Shown here: positions 1 through 6,128 of the stretch, in pieces
Position numbering within the stretch: the first letter of the stretch is position 1
Layout of the letters: every line of letters begins with the position of its first letter
DNA from: a bacterium
GTDB taxonomy: Bacteria; Krumholzibacteriota; Krumholzibacteriia; LZORAL124-64-63
NCBI GenBank assembly: GCA_030591105.1
Contig: JAUVBS010000122.1
Coordinates: 1 to 6,574 of the forward strand
Direction of reading: 5' to 3'
Length of the DNA: 6,574 nucleotides
Made by a program: the position numbers and the translations under genes
The notes under the pieces: generated by a model
Databases searched by the model: none
Seen by the model: the letters and a program-made list of their open reading frames with translations, nothing else
Told to the model about the DNA's origin: nothing

Positions 1-411
1 GCCACCCATATAGCGGCTGCCAACGACCAGATCATGGTTCTCGATCTCGACCAGGAAATGATCCAGCACTTCGGGATCGTGACTGAGATCGGCATCCATT
101 TCAAAGACACAGTCGGCATCGCTGTGGGCGAGTACCCACTGAAATCCAGCGACATACGCCGCGCCCAGACCATGTTTGAACGGCCGCTCGAGCAGCCGTA
201 CACGATCGCCGTACTCCGGCAACTGCTTGACGATATCCGCCGTACCGTCGGGCGAATTGTCGTCGACCACCAGAACGCTGAGCCGCTCGTCGCGCGCCAG
301 GATGAGTGGGATGAGCCGACCGATATTGTCGGCCTCGTCGTAGGTGGGGATGACGACGATCGCCCGACTGATGGCGGCCCGGCTATTTCTGGCGCCAACG
401 TTCACAGTCAT
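1..411 (-). CDS. Polyprenol-phosphate mannosyltransferase-like family 2 glycosyltransferase (5' part; runs off the window)
   Basis: This is the N-terminal 137 residues of a GT-A fold family 2 glycosyltransferase of the dolichol-phosphate mannose synthase (DPM1) type. Such enzymes move a sugar from a nucleotide donor to a polyprenyl phosphate on the cytoplasmic face of the membrane. Visible motifs are IPTYDEADNI (residues 21-30), VVDDNSPDGT (48-57), EMDADLSHDP (104-113) and VVGSRY (129-134). The DADLSHDP form of the metal-binding DXD motif and the DDNSPDGT motif are typical of DPM1-like enzymes. The ATG overlaps the stop of the YfhO gene by four bases (ATGA), and GGAG lies seven bases upstream, so the start is well supported and translation is probably coupled. 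The family is usually about 240 residues, or longer with C-terminal membrane segments; the missing part lies beyond base 1. The family is near certain; mannose as the sugar is only inferred from similarity. Confidence 0.93.
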   Translation of the reverse strand, partial: MTVNVGARNSRAAISRAIVVIPTYDEADNIGRLIPLILARDERLSVLVVDDNSPDGTADIVKQLPEYGDRVRLLERPFKHGLGAAYVAGFQWVLAHSDADCVFEMDADLSHDPEVLDHFLVEIENHDLVVGSRYMGG

Positions 412-3008
412 GCACCTTCTCCGCCGTCTATCGCGTCATCCGGAGCGGAAGCTACAGAAACCTCTTGGCCGATACGGCGGCGCCACGGGATGACCGGCCA
501 CACCAGCAGGAGCGCCACGCCCGTTAGCGCCGCCAACGTGATGGTCAGCCCGGTACCAACGGCGCGGTCGTGGTAGTGGAAACGAACCTCATGCGTACCG
601 GCCGGTAGCGCGACAGCCCGCAGACAGAGATCGGCCCGTAATAGCTCGCCCGGCTGGCCATCGACGCTGACCTGCCAGCCGTCGGTGTGCATGTCCGCAA
701 GCAAAAGCAGGGCCGGAACGGGTGTTTCGGCGCGCAGTACGACTTCCGTCAGACCGTCGGACACAAATGATACCGGCGGCAGGGTACCGTCGTACGGCTG
801 AGGGCGCGGCACGGGTGTGCTCTCGAGCACGATTTCGTCGGCGAAGCGGTGCCTTCCGGTCTGGATAGCGTCCAGAAACGGCCCCAGAGCGTCCTCTTCC
901 GGCAACGACGAGACGAGGCGGTAGCGGGTCACCAGCCGCGCCCGCGGTAAGGCCGCGCGGTTGTGATAGAGGGTGGTGCCACCGGTCACCAGCGGCTCCG
1001 GATCGAGATCGGCGCCGAGCTCACGCAGCAACCCGAAAGCGTCGGCCGGCAGCTCAACGTCCAGCGCGACGACGGTCGCAGCCAGCCAACTCGCCAGCCG
1101 ACCGGCAGGACGTTCCGGATCGTACAGGCGGCGGCGGATCTGTTCAAAGGTGGCCAGCTTGGCCGGATGGTAGCCGCCCAACGAGCGCACGCCGGCGGTG
1201 AAGTAGCGATTGTCCCGGGCCGCACCGCTCAGGGGCCAGACGCGGTCGTGCGCCACAGCCTCGCGCAGCTGGGCAGCGATTGGATCGACCGGGGCGGTCG
1301 TCGTACCGCGCCGGAAACTACGTCCCAGCGGCGACGCGGCCACCAGCGTCGCTGCGCCGCTCTGGTCGTAGGCCACCCTGAGCAACGACCGCTCCGGATG
1401 GACGATCCGTGTGCCGACCGCGCCGAGATCCAGCGCCACGAGAGCGGCCAGCACCCAGATCAAACCGCGCTTGCGGAAAGTCACGTTGCGCACCGCGTAC
1501 CAGAGTGCCGCGCCGGTCGTCACCAGGATCAAACCGATGCGCATCAGATCGGCCTGCTGCAACTGCCACGCCGCATCGAGCAGCACTGGCGGGGCCGGTT
1601 TACCGGCACCGGCGGCCATCGTGCTCAACGCGGTTTGATACGGCCCGCGAGCCAGTCCGAACGCCCCGAGCAGCAACAGCGCGCCGAGCGCCGCGAATCC
1701 CATCGGCAGATAACGCCGCCAGCGCCGACTAGCCGGCTCCACTTGGCTCAACCAGGTCGCCCCGGCCGGTGCGAGCATCGCTACGGCCAGGCCGGTCAGG
1801 ATCAACACCATCGACGGCACCCGGAATTTGTTGAAAAACGGTAAGGTGTCGTAGAGCAGCTGGTAGACGCCGGGGCTGTATCGCCCGCAAGCGACCAGAA
1901 TCGCCATCAGTGCCCAGCAAGAGATCACACCGGCCAACCAGCGCCGGCCGGTGGCCCACGCCAGAGCCGCCAGCGACAAGAGCAAGAAGCCGAGATAGTT
2001 GGGATAGTCCGTGAACGGCATCGACCCCAGGTAGGTCGCGGCGCCGAAGCCGGCGTGCGACGGCAACACCAGAGTCGCCAATTCGGCCGGCGCTAGACTC
2101 CAGCCCGTGGCGTAATCGAAGCCCACGCCGCCGGCGGCATCTTGCCCCCGGATAGAAATCGCCGCGTACTGCTGCACCGGTAGCAGCAGGATCGCACCGA
2201 TCATGAACCCGAGGATCACCGCGACAGCAAGTTGGCCCACCCGCTGCCAGCGGAGCCGCGCGGCGACCGCCTGTTCCAGCTTATCTAGCGGCCTTAGACC
2301 ATAACAGAAAGCGAAATACGCCACGGTCAACAATGTATAGTAACTGATCTGCAAGTGGCCACGCAGAAACTGCAGGCCGAGCAGTAGCGCGGTAATCGCC
2401 ACCGCCCGGGCGCCCCGGCCGCCGAGGACTTGCCAACTCCAGGCCAGGATCCAGGGCAAGTACATCGCCGCGCCAAGTTTCGAACCGTGGCCGTGAACTC
2501 CCCAGGCCACCACCTTCGGCAAAAGGATCCAGACCGTCGCTCCCAGCAGTTGGGCCGCTAGCGGTAGCCGCCACTGTGAGAGCAGGTATGCCATGCCCAG
2601 CCCGCCGACGAGCAGGTGCACGAGCAGCCAGGTCAGCGGTGGAAAGCCGAGTCGCTGCTGCAGGAAGTTGAACAGTGTCGCCGGCGGATAGAGGAAACGC
2701 ACGTAAGCGAGCGAGCCGAAGGTCGGCATGCCGGCGAACAAGTACGGGTTCCAGAGCGGATAGTGGCCGTCGGCCAGGGCGGCATCGCCCACCGACCTGA
2801 AAGCGTCGGCGTTGCGGGCATCGGCGCTGACGTACACCTCGTTACGTAGAACCGCTCCCGGAAAAACCGCGGTCAAGATCAACAGCAAGATGCCGGCCAT
2901 GAGCAACGGACGTCGCCACCGCAGCCGACGACCCACCGCGGTGACCGACGCCGCCTCGGCAGCCGGCTTGCGCGATCGAACTCTCGATTTGCGCTGGGCA
3001 GCGCCCAC
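408..3008 (-). CDS. YfhO-family multi-pass membrane protein, predicted GT-C-type glycosyltransferase
   Basis: This 866-residue membrane protein has the layout of the YfhO family. A short Arg/Lys-rich cytoplasmic N-terminus precedes a first membrane helix at about 34-52. A polar loop holding YPLWNPYLFAGMP (83-95) follows, then about eleven hydrophobic segments to about residue 531. A large soluble, probably extracytoplasmic, domain spans about 540-815, and a last helix lies at about 818-839. Further recognisable sites are HGHGSK (172-177), RGHLQISYY (216-224), FNKFRVPS (392-399) and the C-terminal GW-x-VSVDG block (777-784), followed by LPAGTHEVRF (801-810). YfhO proteins are thought to be GT-C transferases that use polyprenyl-phosphate sugars; in Bacillus subtilis YfhO works with the GT2 enzyme CsbB in lipoteichoic acid glycosylation. 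Here a two-helix GT2 lies two genes upstream and a DPM1-like GT2 overlaps the end, which fits such a role. The GTG start is chosen because GAGGAG lies five bases upstream. The acceptor and sugar are unknown. Confidence 0.9.
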   Translation of the reverse strand: MGAAQRKSRVRSRKPAAEAASVTAVGRRLRWRRPLLMAGILLLILTAVFPGAVLRNEVYVSADARNADAFRSVGDAALADGHYPLWNPYLFAGMPTFGSLAYVRFLYPPATLFNFLQQRLGFPPLTWLLVHLLVGGLGMAYLLSQWRLPLAAQLLGATVWILLPKVVAWGVHGHGSKLGAAMYLPWILAWSWQVLGGRGARAVAITALLLGLQFLRGHLQISYYTLLTVAYFAFCYGLRPLDKLEQAVAARLRWQRVGQLAVAVILGFMIGAILLLPVQQYAAISIRGQDAAGGVGFDYATGWSLAPAELATLVLPSHAGFGAATYLGSMPFTDYPNYLGFLLLSLAALAWATGRRWLAGVISCWALMAILVACGRYSPGVYQLLYDTLPFFNKFRVPSMVLILTGLAVAMLAPAGATWLSQVEPASRRWRRYLPMGFAALGALLLLGAFGLARGPYQTALSTMAAGAGKPAPPVLLDAAWQLQQADLMRIGLILVTTGAALWYAVRNVTFRKRGLIWVLAALVALDLGAVGTRIVHPERSLLRVAYDQSGAATLVAASPLGRSFRRGTTTAPVDPIAAQLREAVAHDRVWPLSGAARDNRYFTAGVRSLGGYHPAKLATFEQIRRRLYDPERPAGRLASWLAATVVALDVELPADAFGLLRELGADLDPEPLVTGGTTLYHNRAALPRARLVTRYRLVSSLPEEDALGPFLDAIQTGRHRFADEIVLESTPVPRPQPYDGTLPPVSFVSDGLTEVVLRAETPVPALLLLADMHTDGWQVSVDGQPGELLRADLCLRAVALPAGTHEVRFHYHDRAVGTGLTITLAALTGVALLLVWPVIPWRRRIGQEVSVASAPDDAIDGGEGA
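419..422 (-). promoter_or_regulatory. Ribosome binding site of the DPM1-like gene
   Basis: GGAG lies seven bases before the ATG at 411, followed by AAGG, so the region is purine-rich. It lies in the last codons of the YfhO gene, whose stop overlaps the ATG. Confidence 0.75.
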
Positions 3009-3066
3009 ACTATCTCCTCGCGATCGGCATTACGCGCCGACCACCTCTGCGGCCGGATCAACGTTT
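3009..3066 (-). other. 58-base gap between the rhamnosyltransferase-like gene and the YfhO gene
   Basis: This is the only non-overlapping junction. Apart from the ribosome binding site it holds one short inverted repeat, TCGGC and GCCGA with a seven-base loop (3024-3040), just upstream of the Shine-Dalgarno. There is no T-tract after it, so it does not look like a terminator. I see no convincing -35/-10 pair. It may be a simple spacer or may modestly affect expression of the YfhO gene. Confidence 0.4.
3014..3019 (-). promoter_or_regulatory. Ribosome binding site of the YfhO-family gene
   Basis: GAGGAG lies five bases before the GTG at 3008, in the only true intergenic gap of the window. It supports the GTG as the start of this large membrane protein. 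Confidence 0.85.
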
Positions 3067-4116
3067 TCAGTCAGCAAGGGTATCATCGGTGCGGCGGATG
3101 TGTCCACCAGCGGCGCGATCGGTCGTGCGGCCCCTCGCAGCGTCAGCCGTGCCAGCGGTCACGCGCCGCACTGACCGGTCTGGTGCTCCGCGCAGTTCGT
3201 CCAGAAGTCCCTGGACGATGGCGTACGCGGTGGCCGGCCGGCCGTGCCAAAGGTGCCACCCCACATGGGCAGCCGTAAACCCCACCTGCGCCACCGCCAG
3301 TACGGGCCGGCGACGTCGCGGCCAATGGCGCCGTAGTAGCTGAATATGACTACGAGCGCGCAAATAGACCCGGCGGGGACTGCCGCTACCCAGTGTCGCG
3401 CTGACCTTGTGCAGAACCAGGGCTCGCGGTACGTGCAGGATCGCGCCGCCGACGGCGCGGATACGCAGACAGTAATCGGTATCCTCGCCGTAAAAGTAGT
3501 AACTCTCGTCCAGTTGGCCGACGTGAGCCAAAGCGTCCGGACCAAGCAGCAATGCGCAGCCGGTGCCGTAATCGACAAAACTCGTCTCGCTGGAGAGGTG
3601 GCCGGTCAGCTGGCGCAGGCCGCGGTGTCTTATCCAGCCGGTCCAGCGACCTACCGCGCCGCCGTCGTACCAGGCGCGCGCCGGATCGTCGGCGTAGCAG
3701 ATGCGGGGTGTGGCGACCCAGGCACGTGGCTCACTGTGCAGTCCGAGCACCAACCGCTCGAGGCTGCCCTGCGGCACGATGGTATCGTTGTTCAGCAGCA
3801 GGACGTACCCACCGGCCAGCACCTCGTCGCGTAGCCGGGCGAGCCAGAGGTTGTTCCCGCCGGCCCAGCGGAGGTTCTCCGCCGCGACGACGATCTCCAC
3901 GGTGGGGAACTGCGCGCGTGTATAAGCGACCGAATCGTCTTGTGAAGCGTTGTCGATCAGGATCACCCGTAGCGGCTGGTAGCTCGCATCCAGTAACGAG
4001 CCGAGGCAGTCGTCGAGGTGCGCGCGCCCGTTCCAGTTGACCACCAAGACGGTCAGCGGTGGCAAAGGGATGGCTGCGGCGCCAGGCACCGCTCCGTCAA
4101 ACGCTGTCGCGCACAC
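3067..4116 (-). CDS. Rhamnosyltransferase-like family 2 glycosyltransferase (WbbL/COG1216 type)
   Basis: This 349-residue protein is a family 2 glycosyltransferase of the group that includes rhamnosyltransferases such as WbbL. These enzymes add a sugar from a nucleotide donor to a growing lipid-linked glycan in the cytoplasm. The expected motifs appear in order: VVNWNG (25-30), IDNASQDDS (54-62), GGNN (86-89), LLNNDT (107-112) as the metal-binding region, GTGCALL (184-190) and FYGEDTDYCLR (208-218), which carries the likely catalytic acidic residues. A basic stretch RRHWPRRRR (262-270) is followed by a weakly hydrophobic segment, which may hold the enzyme at the membrane. The last 40 residues are polar, Arg-rich and of no recognisable type. 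The GTG at 4116 has GGGAG four bases upstream and overlaps the preceding gene by 20 bases. A second in-frame GTG at 4089 would shorten the protein by nine residues, but its GGAG is only two bases away. The donor sugar cannot be fixed from sequence. Confidence 0.9.
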   Translation of the reverse strand: MCATAFDGAVPGAAAIPLPPLTVLVVNWNGRAHLDDCLGSLLDASYQPLRVILIDNASQDDSVAYTRAQFPTVEIVVAAENLRWAGGNNLWLARLRDEVLAGGYVLLLNNDTIVPQGSLERLVLGLHSEPRAWVATPRICYADDPARAWYDGGAVGRWTGWIRHRGLRQLTGHLSSETSFVDYGTGCALLLGPDALAHVGQLDESYYFYGEDTDYCLRIRAVGGAILHVPRALVLHKVSATLGSGSPRRVYLRARSHIQLLRRHWPRRRRPVLAVAQVGFTAAHVGWHLWHGRPATAYAIVQGLLDELRGAPDRSVRRVTAGTADAARGRTTDRAAGGHIRRTDDTLAD

Positions 4117-5086
4117 GGTACTCCCGCTCCGGGTGGCGGCCGGCTACCACGAGTTCGGCGATCAACCCCAAGCTGACGAACTGCACGGCCATCACGATCA
4201 TGATCAGACCGAGCACCAGGATCGGACGCACGCGCAATCCGTGGCCCAGCAGCCACTGGAGCAGGAAGTAGAACGAGATGCCACCGCCGACGACTCCCAG
4301 AACCGTGCCGACCCGACCGAAGAAGTGCAGCGGACTGCTACCGCGGGCATACAGAAAATAGACGGTCAACAGATCCAAGAATCCGTTCAAGAAGCGGTCG
4401 AGCCCGTACTTCGTATGGCCGTGTTTGCGCGCGTGGTGGCACACCGGCAACTCGGTAACGGCATATCCGCTCAGATGGGCCAACGCCGGGGTGAAGCGGT
4501 GCATCTCGCCGTAGAGCCGGAGCGAGTGCGTCACTTCCCTGCGGTAGGCCTTCAGCCCGCAGTTGAAATCGTGCAGGCGCAGACCGCACATCCGGCCGGT
4601 GGCCCAGTTGAACAGCTTCGAGCTCTGGTTCTTCACGAAGCTGTCCTTGCGGTCTTGTTTCCAGCCCGACACGAGGTCGAAACCTTCGTCGATTTTCGCC
4701 GTTAGCCGCTGGATCTCGGCCGGGTCGTCTTGCAGATCGGCGTCCATGGTCACGATGACGGCGCCGCGGGCGTGGGCGAACCCCGCGGCCAGAGCCGCCG
4801 CTTTGCCGAAATTACGGCCCATGCATAGTCCGTGCAGTTCGGCGTGTTGCTGCGCCAACCGCTCGATGACGGTAAAAGTACCGTCGTCGCTGCCGTCATC
4901 GACGATCCAGACGTCGTAGCTCAAACCGCTACCAGCTAGCGCCTCGGTGATGGCCTCTACCAGCTCGGTCAGCGAGGCCGCTTCGTTGTACGCCGGTATG
5001 ACCACCGACAGATCGACAGCCGGGGCGGCATCGGGAGCGATCTCGCCCGCCGCCGAAGACCGCACATGCACCGTCGTCTCAGTCAC
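4097..5086 (-). CDS. Polyprenol-phosphate glycosyltransferase, GT2 with two C-terminal membrane helices (GtrB/CsbB/ArnC-like)
   Basis: This 329-residue protein is a family 2 glycosyltransferase of the kind that makes polyprenyl-phosphate-linked sugars (GtrB, CsbB and ArnC are relatives). The catalytic domain shows SVVIPAYNEAASL (27-39), VDDGSDDGT (62-70), GRNFGKAAALAAGFAHARG (90-108) and TMDADLQDDP (113-122) with the metal-binding DXD. The block HDFNCGLKAYRREV (172-185) and HGHTKYG (222-228) near the membrane junction are also typical. Two hydrophobic segments at about 261-281 and 288-312 form the membrane anchor. The open frame extends 36 codons further upstream, but those codons lie inside the epimerase gene and look non-coding. 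The GTG at 5086 has AGGAGG seven bases upstream and overlaps the epimerase stop by eight bases, so I take it as the start. The product probably feeds a GT-C enzyme, and the YfhO protein two genes downstream is the obvious candidate. The transferred sugar is not determined. Confidence 0.92.
   Translation of the reverse strand: MTETTVHVRSSAAGEIAPDAAPAVDLSVVIPAYNEAASLTELVEAITEALAGSGLSYDVWIVDDGSDDGTFTVIERLAQQHAELHGLCMGRNFGKAAALAAGFAHARGAVIVTMDADLQDDPAEIQRLTAKIDEGFDLVSGWKQDRKDSFVKNQSSKLFNWATGRMCGLRLHDFNCGLKAYRREVTHSLRLYGEMHRFTPALAHLSGYAVTELPVCHHARKHGHTKYGLDRFLNGFLDLLTVYFLYARGSSPLHFFGRVGTVLGVVGGGISFYFLLQWLLGHGLRVRPILVLGLIMIVMAVQFVSLGLIAELVVAGRHPEREYRVRDSV
4121..4126 (-). promoter_or_regulatory. Probable ribosome binding site of the rhamnosyltransferase-like gene
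   Basis: CGGGAG lies four bases before the GTG at 4116, inside the preceding gene. The spacing is shorter than for the other genes, so this start is less certain, but it is better than that of the in-frame GTG at 4089. Confidence 0.55.
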
Positions 5087-6128
5087 CCGATCGCCTCCTC
5101 TGCACGACCCAACGCACCTGCCGGGCCAACCCGTCTGCCAACGGTACGGTCGGTCGATACCCGATGAGTTCTTCGACCCGCGACCGGTCGGCAAAGGTGT
5201 CGCGCACGTCGCCCTCGACCACCGGCTCGTAGATCAACTCCGGGCTTTCAGCCGCAGTTTCGGTCGCCAGCAGCCGGACCAATTCGTCCAGGGCCTCGCG
5301 CAGCGACACGCGTGACCCGCCGCCGACATTGAATACCGCACCGGGCTGCGGGGCCGCGACGGCCCGCAAGTTCGCGCCGACGGCGTCAGCAACGTAAGTG
5401 AAATCGCGGGTCTGGCTACCGTCGCCGAACACGCGGAACGGCGCGCCGTCCAGCGCGGTCTCGATGAAACGCCGGAACGCCATGTCCGGCCTTTGCCGCG
5501 GTCCGTACACCGTGAAGTAGCGGAGGCTCGCCGTCGGCACCCCGAAGTTGTCGGCATACAGGACACAGAGGTGCTCCGCCGCCAACTTGGTCACCCCGTA
5601 CGGAGAGCGCGGCTGCGGCAACGCCCGCTCGGTGACCGGTAAATCCTCCTGGTCGCCGTAGACCGAACTGCTACTCGAATAGACGAAACGCTGCAGCGAG
5701 CCGGCGATCGCCGGCCGCTTGCACGCCTCGAGCAGACGCTGCGTCGCCATGACGTTCCAATCGAGGTACTGCCGGAAATAGTCGCCCCAGCTCGCGCGCA
5801 CGCCGGCCTGTGCGGCAAGGTGGAAACAGGCCACCGTGCCGTCGAGCAACGCTTCCGGATCGATGGTCAGCAGATCTTCCTGCCGAAAGGTGAACCGCTC
5901 GTGCCCGATGAAGCCGGCCAGATGTTCGCGCTTCTGAGCCGGATCGTAGTAGTCGGTTAGGCTATCGACACCGGTCACCCGGCAGCCGAGCGCCAGCAGT
6001 GCCTCGGTCAGATGACTACCGATAAATCCGGCGCAACCGGTCACCACCACTTTCTGTCCGGGGCTCAACAGCGCCGTGATCGCCGGTGGTAGCTCTGCCA
6101 GCAGTTGCTGCAGTTCCTGATCGGTCAC
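5079..6128 (-). CDS. NAD-dependent epimerase/dehydratase, extended SDR, UDP-sugar 4-epimerase-like
   Basis: This 349-residue protein is an extended short-chain dehydrogenase/reductase acting on a nucleotide sugar in the cytoplasm. It shows the cofactor-binding TGCAGFIG (30-37) and an acidic D55 after the second strand, which favours NAD over NADP. The active site is SSSSSVYG (151-158) with YGVTK (177-181), the Tyr-x3-Lys pair. Substrate-side signatures are YFTVYGPRQRPDMAF (204-218), GDGSQTRDFTYV (235-246) and NVGGG (267-271). The TDYYD stretch (58-62) resembles UDP-glucuronate 4-epimerases, but the rest fits UDP-glucose or UDP-N-acetylhexosamine 4-epimerases equally well, so the substrate is left open. 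Before the Rossmann fold there are about 25 extra residues rich in Leu, Gln and Glu. The GTG start is chosen because AAGGAGG lies six bases upstream and the GTG overlaps the TPR gene's stop as GTGA. The 40 upstream codons of the same frame are inside the TPR gene and very Arg-rich, so they are rejected. Confidence 0.92.
   Translation of the reverse strand: MTDQELQQLLAELPPAITALLSPGQKVVVTGCAGFIGSHLTEALLALGCRVTGVDSLTDYYDPAQKREHLAGFIGHERFTFRQEDLLTIDPEALLDGTVACFHLAAQAGVRASWGDYFRQYLDWNVMATQRLLEACKRPAIAGSLQRFVYSSSSSVYGDQEDLPVTERALPQPRSPYGVTKLAAEHLCVLYADNFGVPTASLRYFTVYGPRQRPDMAFRRFIETALDGAPFRVFGDGSQTRDFTYVADAVGANLRAVAAPQPGAVFNVGGGSRVSLREALDELVRLLATETAAESPELIYEPVVEGDVRDTFADRSRVEELIGYRPTVPLADGLARQVRWVVQRRRSGD
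5094..5099 (-). promoter_or_regulatory. Ribosome binding site of the polyprenol-type GT2
   Basis: AGGAGG lies seven bases before the GTG at 5086, within the last codons of the epimerase gene. It sets the start at 5086 and rules out the 36-codon upstream extension of the open frame. Confidence 0.85.

Noticed and set aside
34..576. A 180-codon plus-strand frame across the DPM1-like and YfhO junction
   Set aside because: The minus strand here encodes unmistakable glycosyltransferase motifs and the YfhO C-terminus. The plus-strand product has no recognisable features.
963..1844. A 293-codon open frame on the plus strand, antisense to the YfhO gene
   Set aside because: It is rich in Arg, Gln and His with no domain-like pattern, and it lies fully inside a gene with clear family motifs. 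Long antisense frames are common in GC-rich DNA.
3024..3040. Short inverted repeat in the 58-base gap as a possible terminator
   Set aside because: The stem is only five base pairs and no run of T follows on the minus strand; it is followed by the Shine-Dalgarno of the next gene.
3031..3062. Possible promoter (TTGATC and TAATGC on the minus strand) before the YfhO gene
   Set aside because: The spacing is about 23 bases, too long for a standard sigma-70-type promoter, and the -10 match is weak.
3346..4040. Two plus-strand frames of 162 codons each (3346-3834 and 3552-4040), plus a 222-codon frame at 4037-4705
   Set aside because: They mirror the two GT2 genes on the minus strand, and their products are low-complexity and Arg/Ala/Gln-rich.
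5087..5194. Upstream extension of the polyprenol-type GT2 to an ATG at 5194
   Set aside because: The added residues have no family similarity and overlap the epimerase by over 100 bases, while a GTG with a perfect AGGAGG is at 5086.
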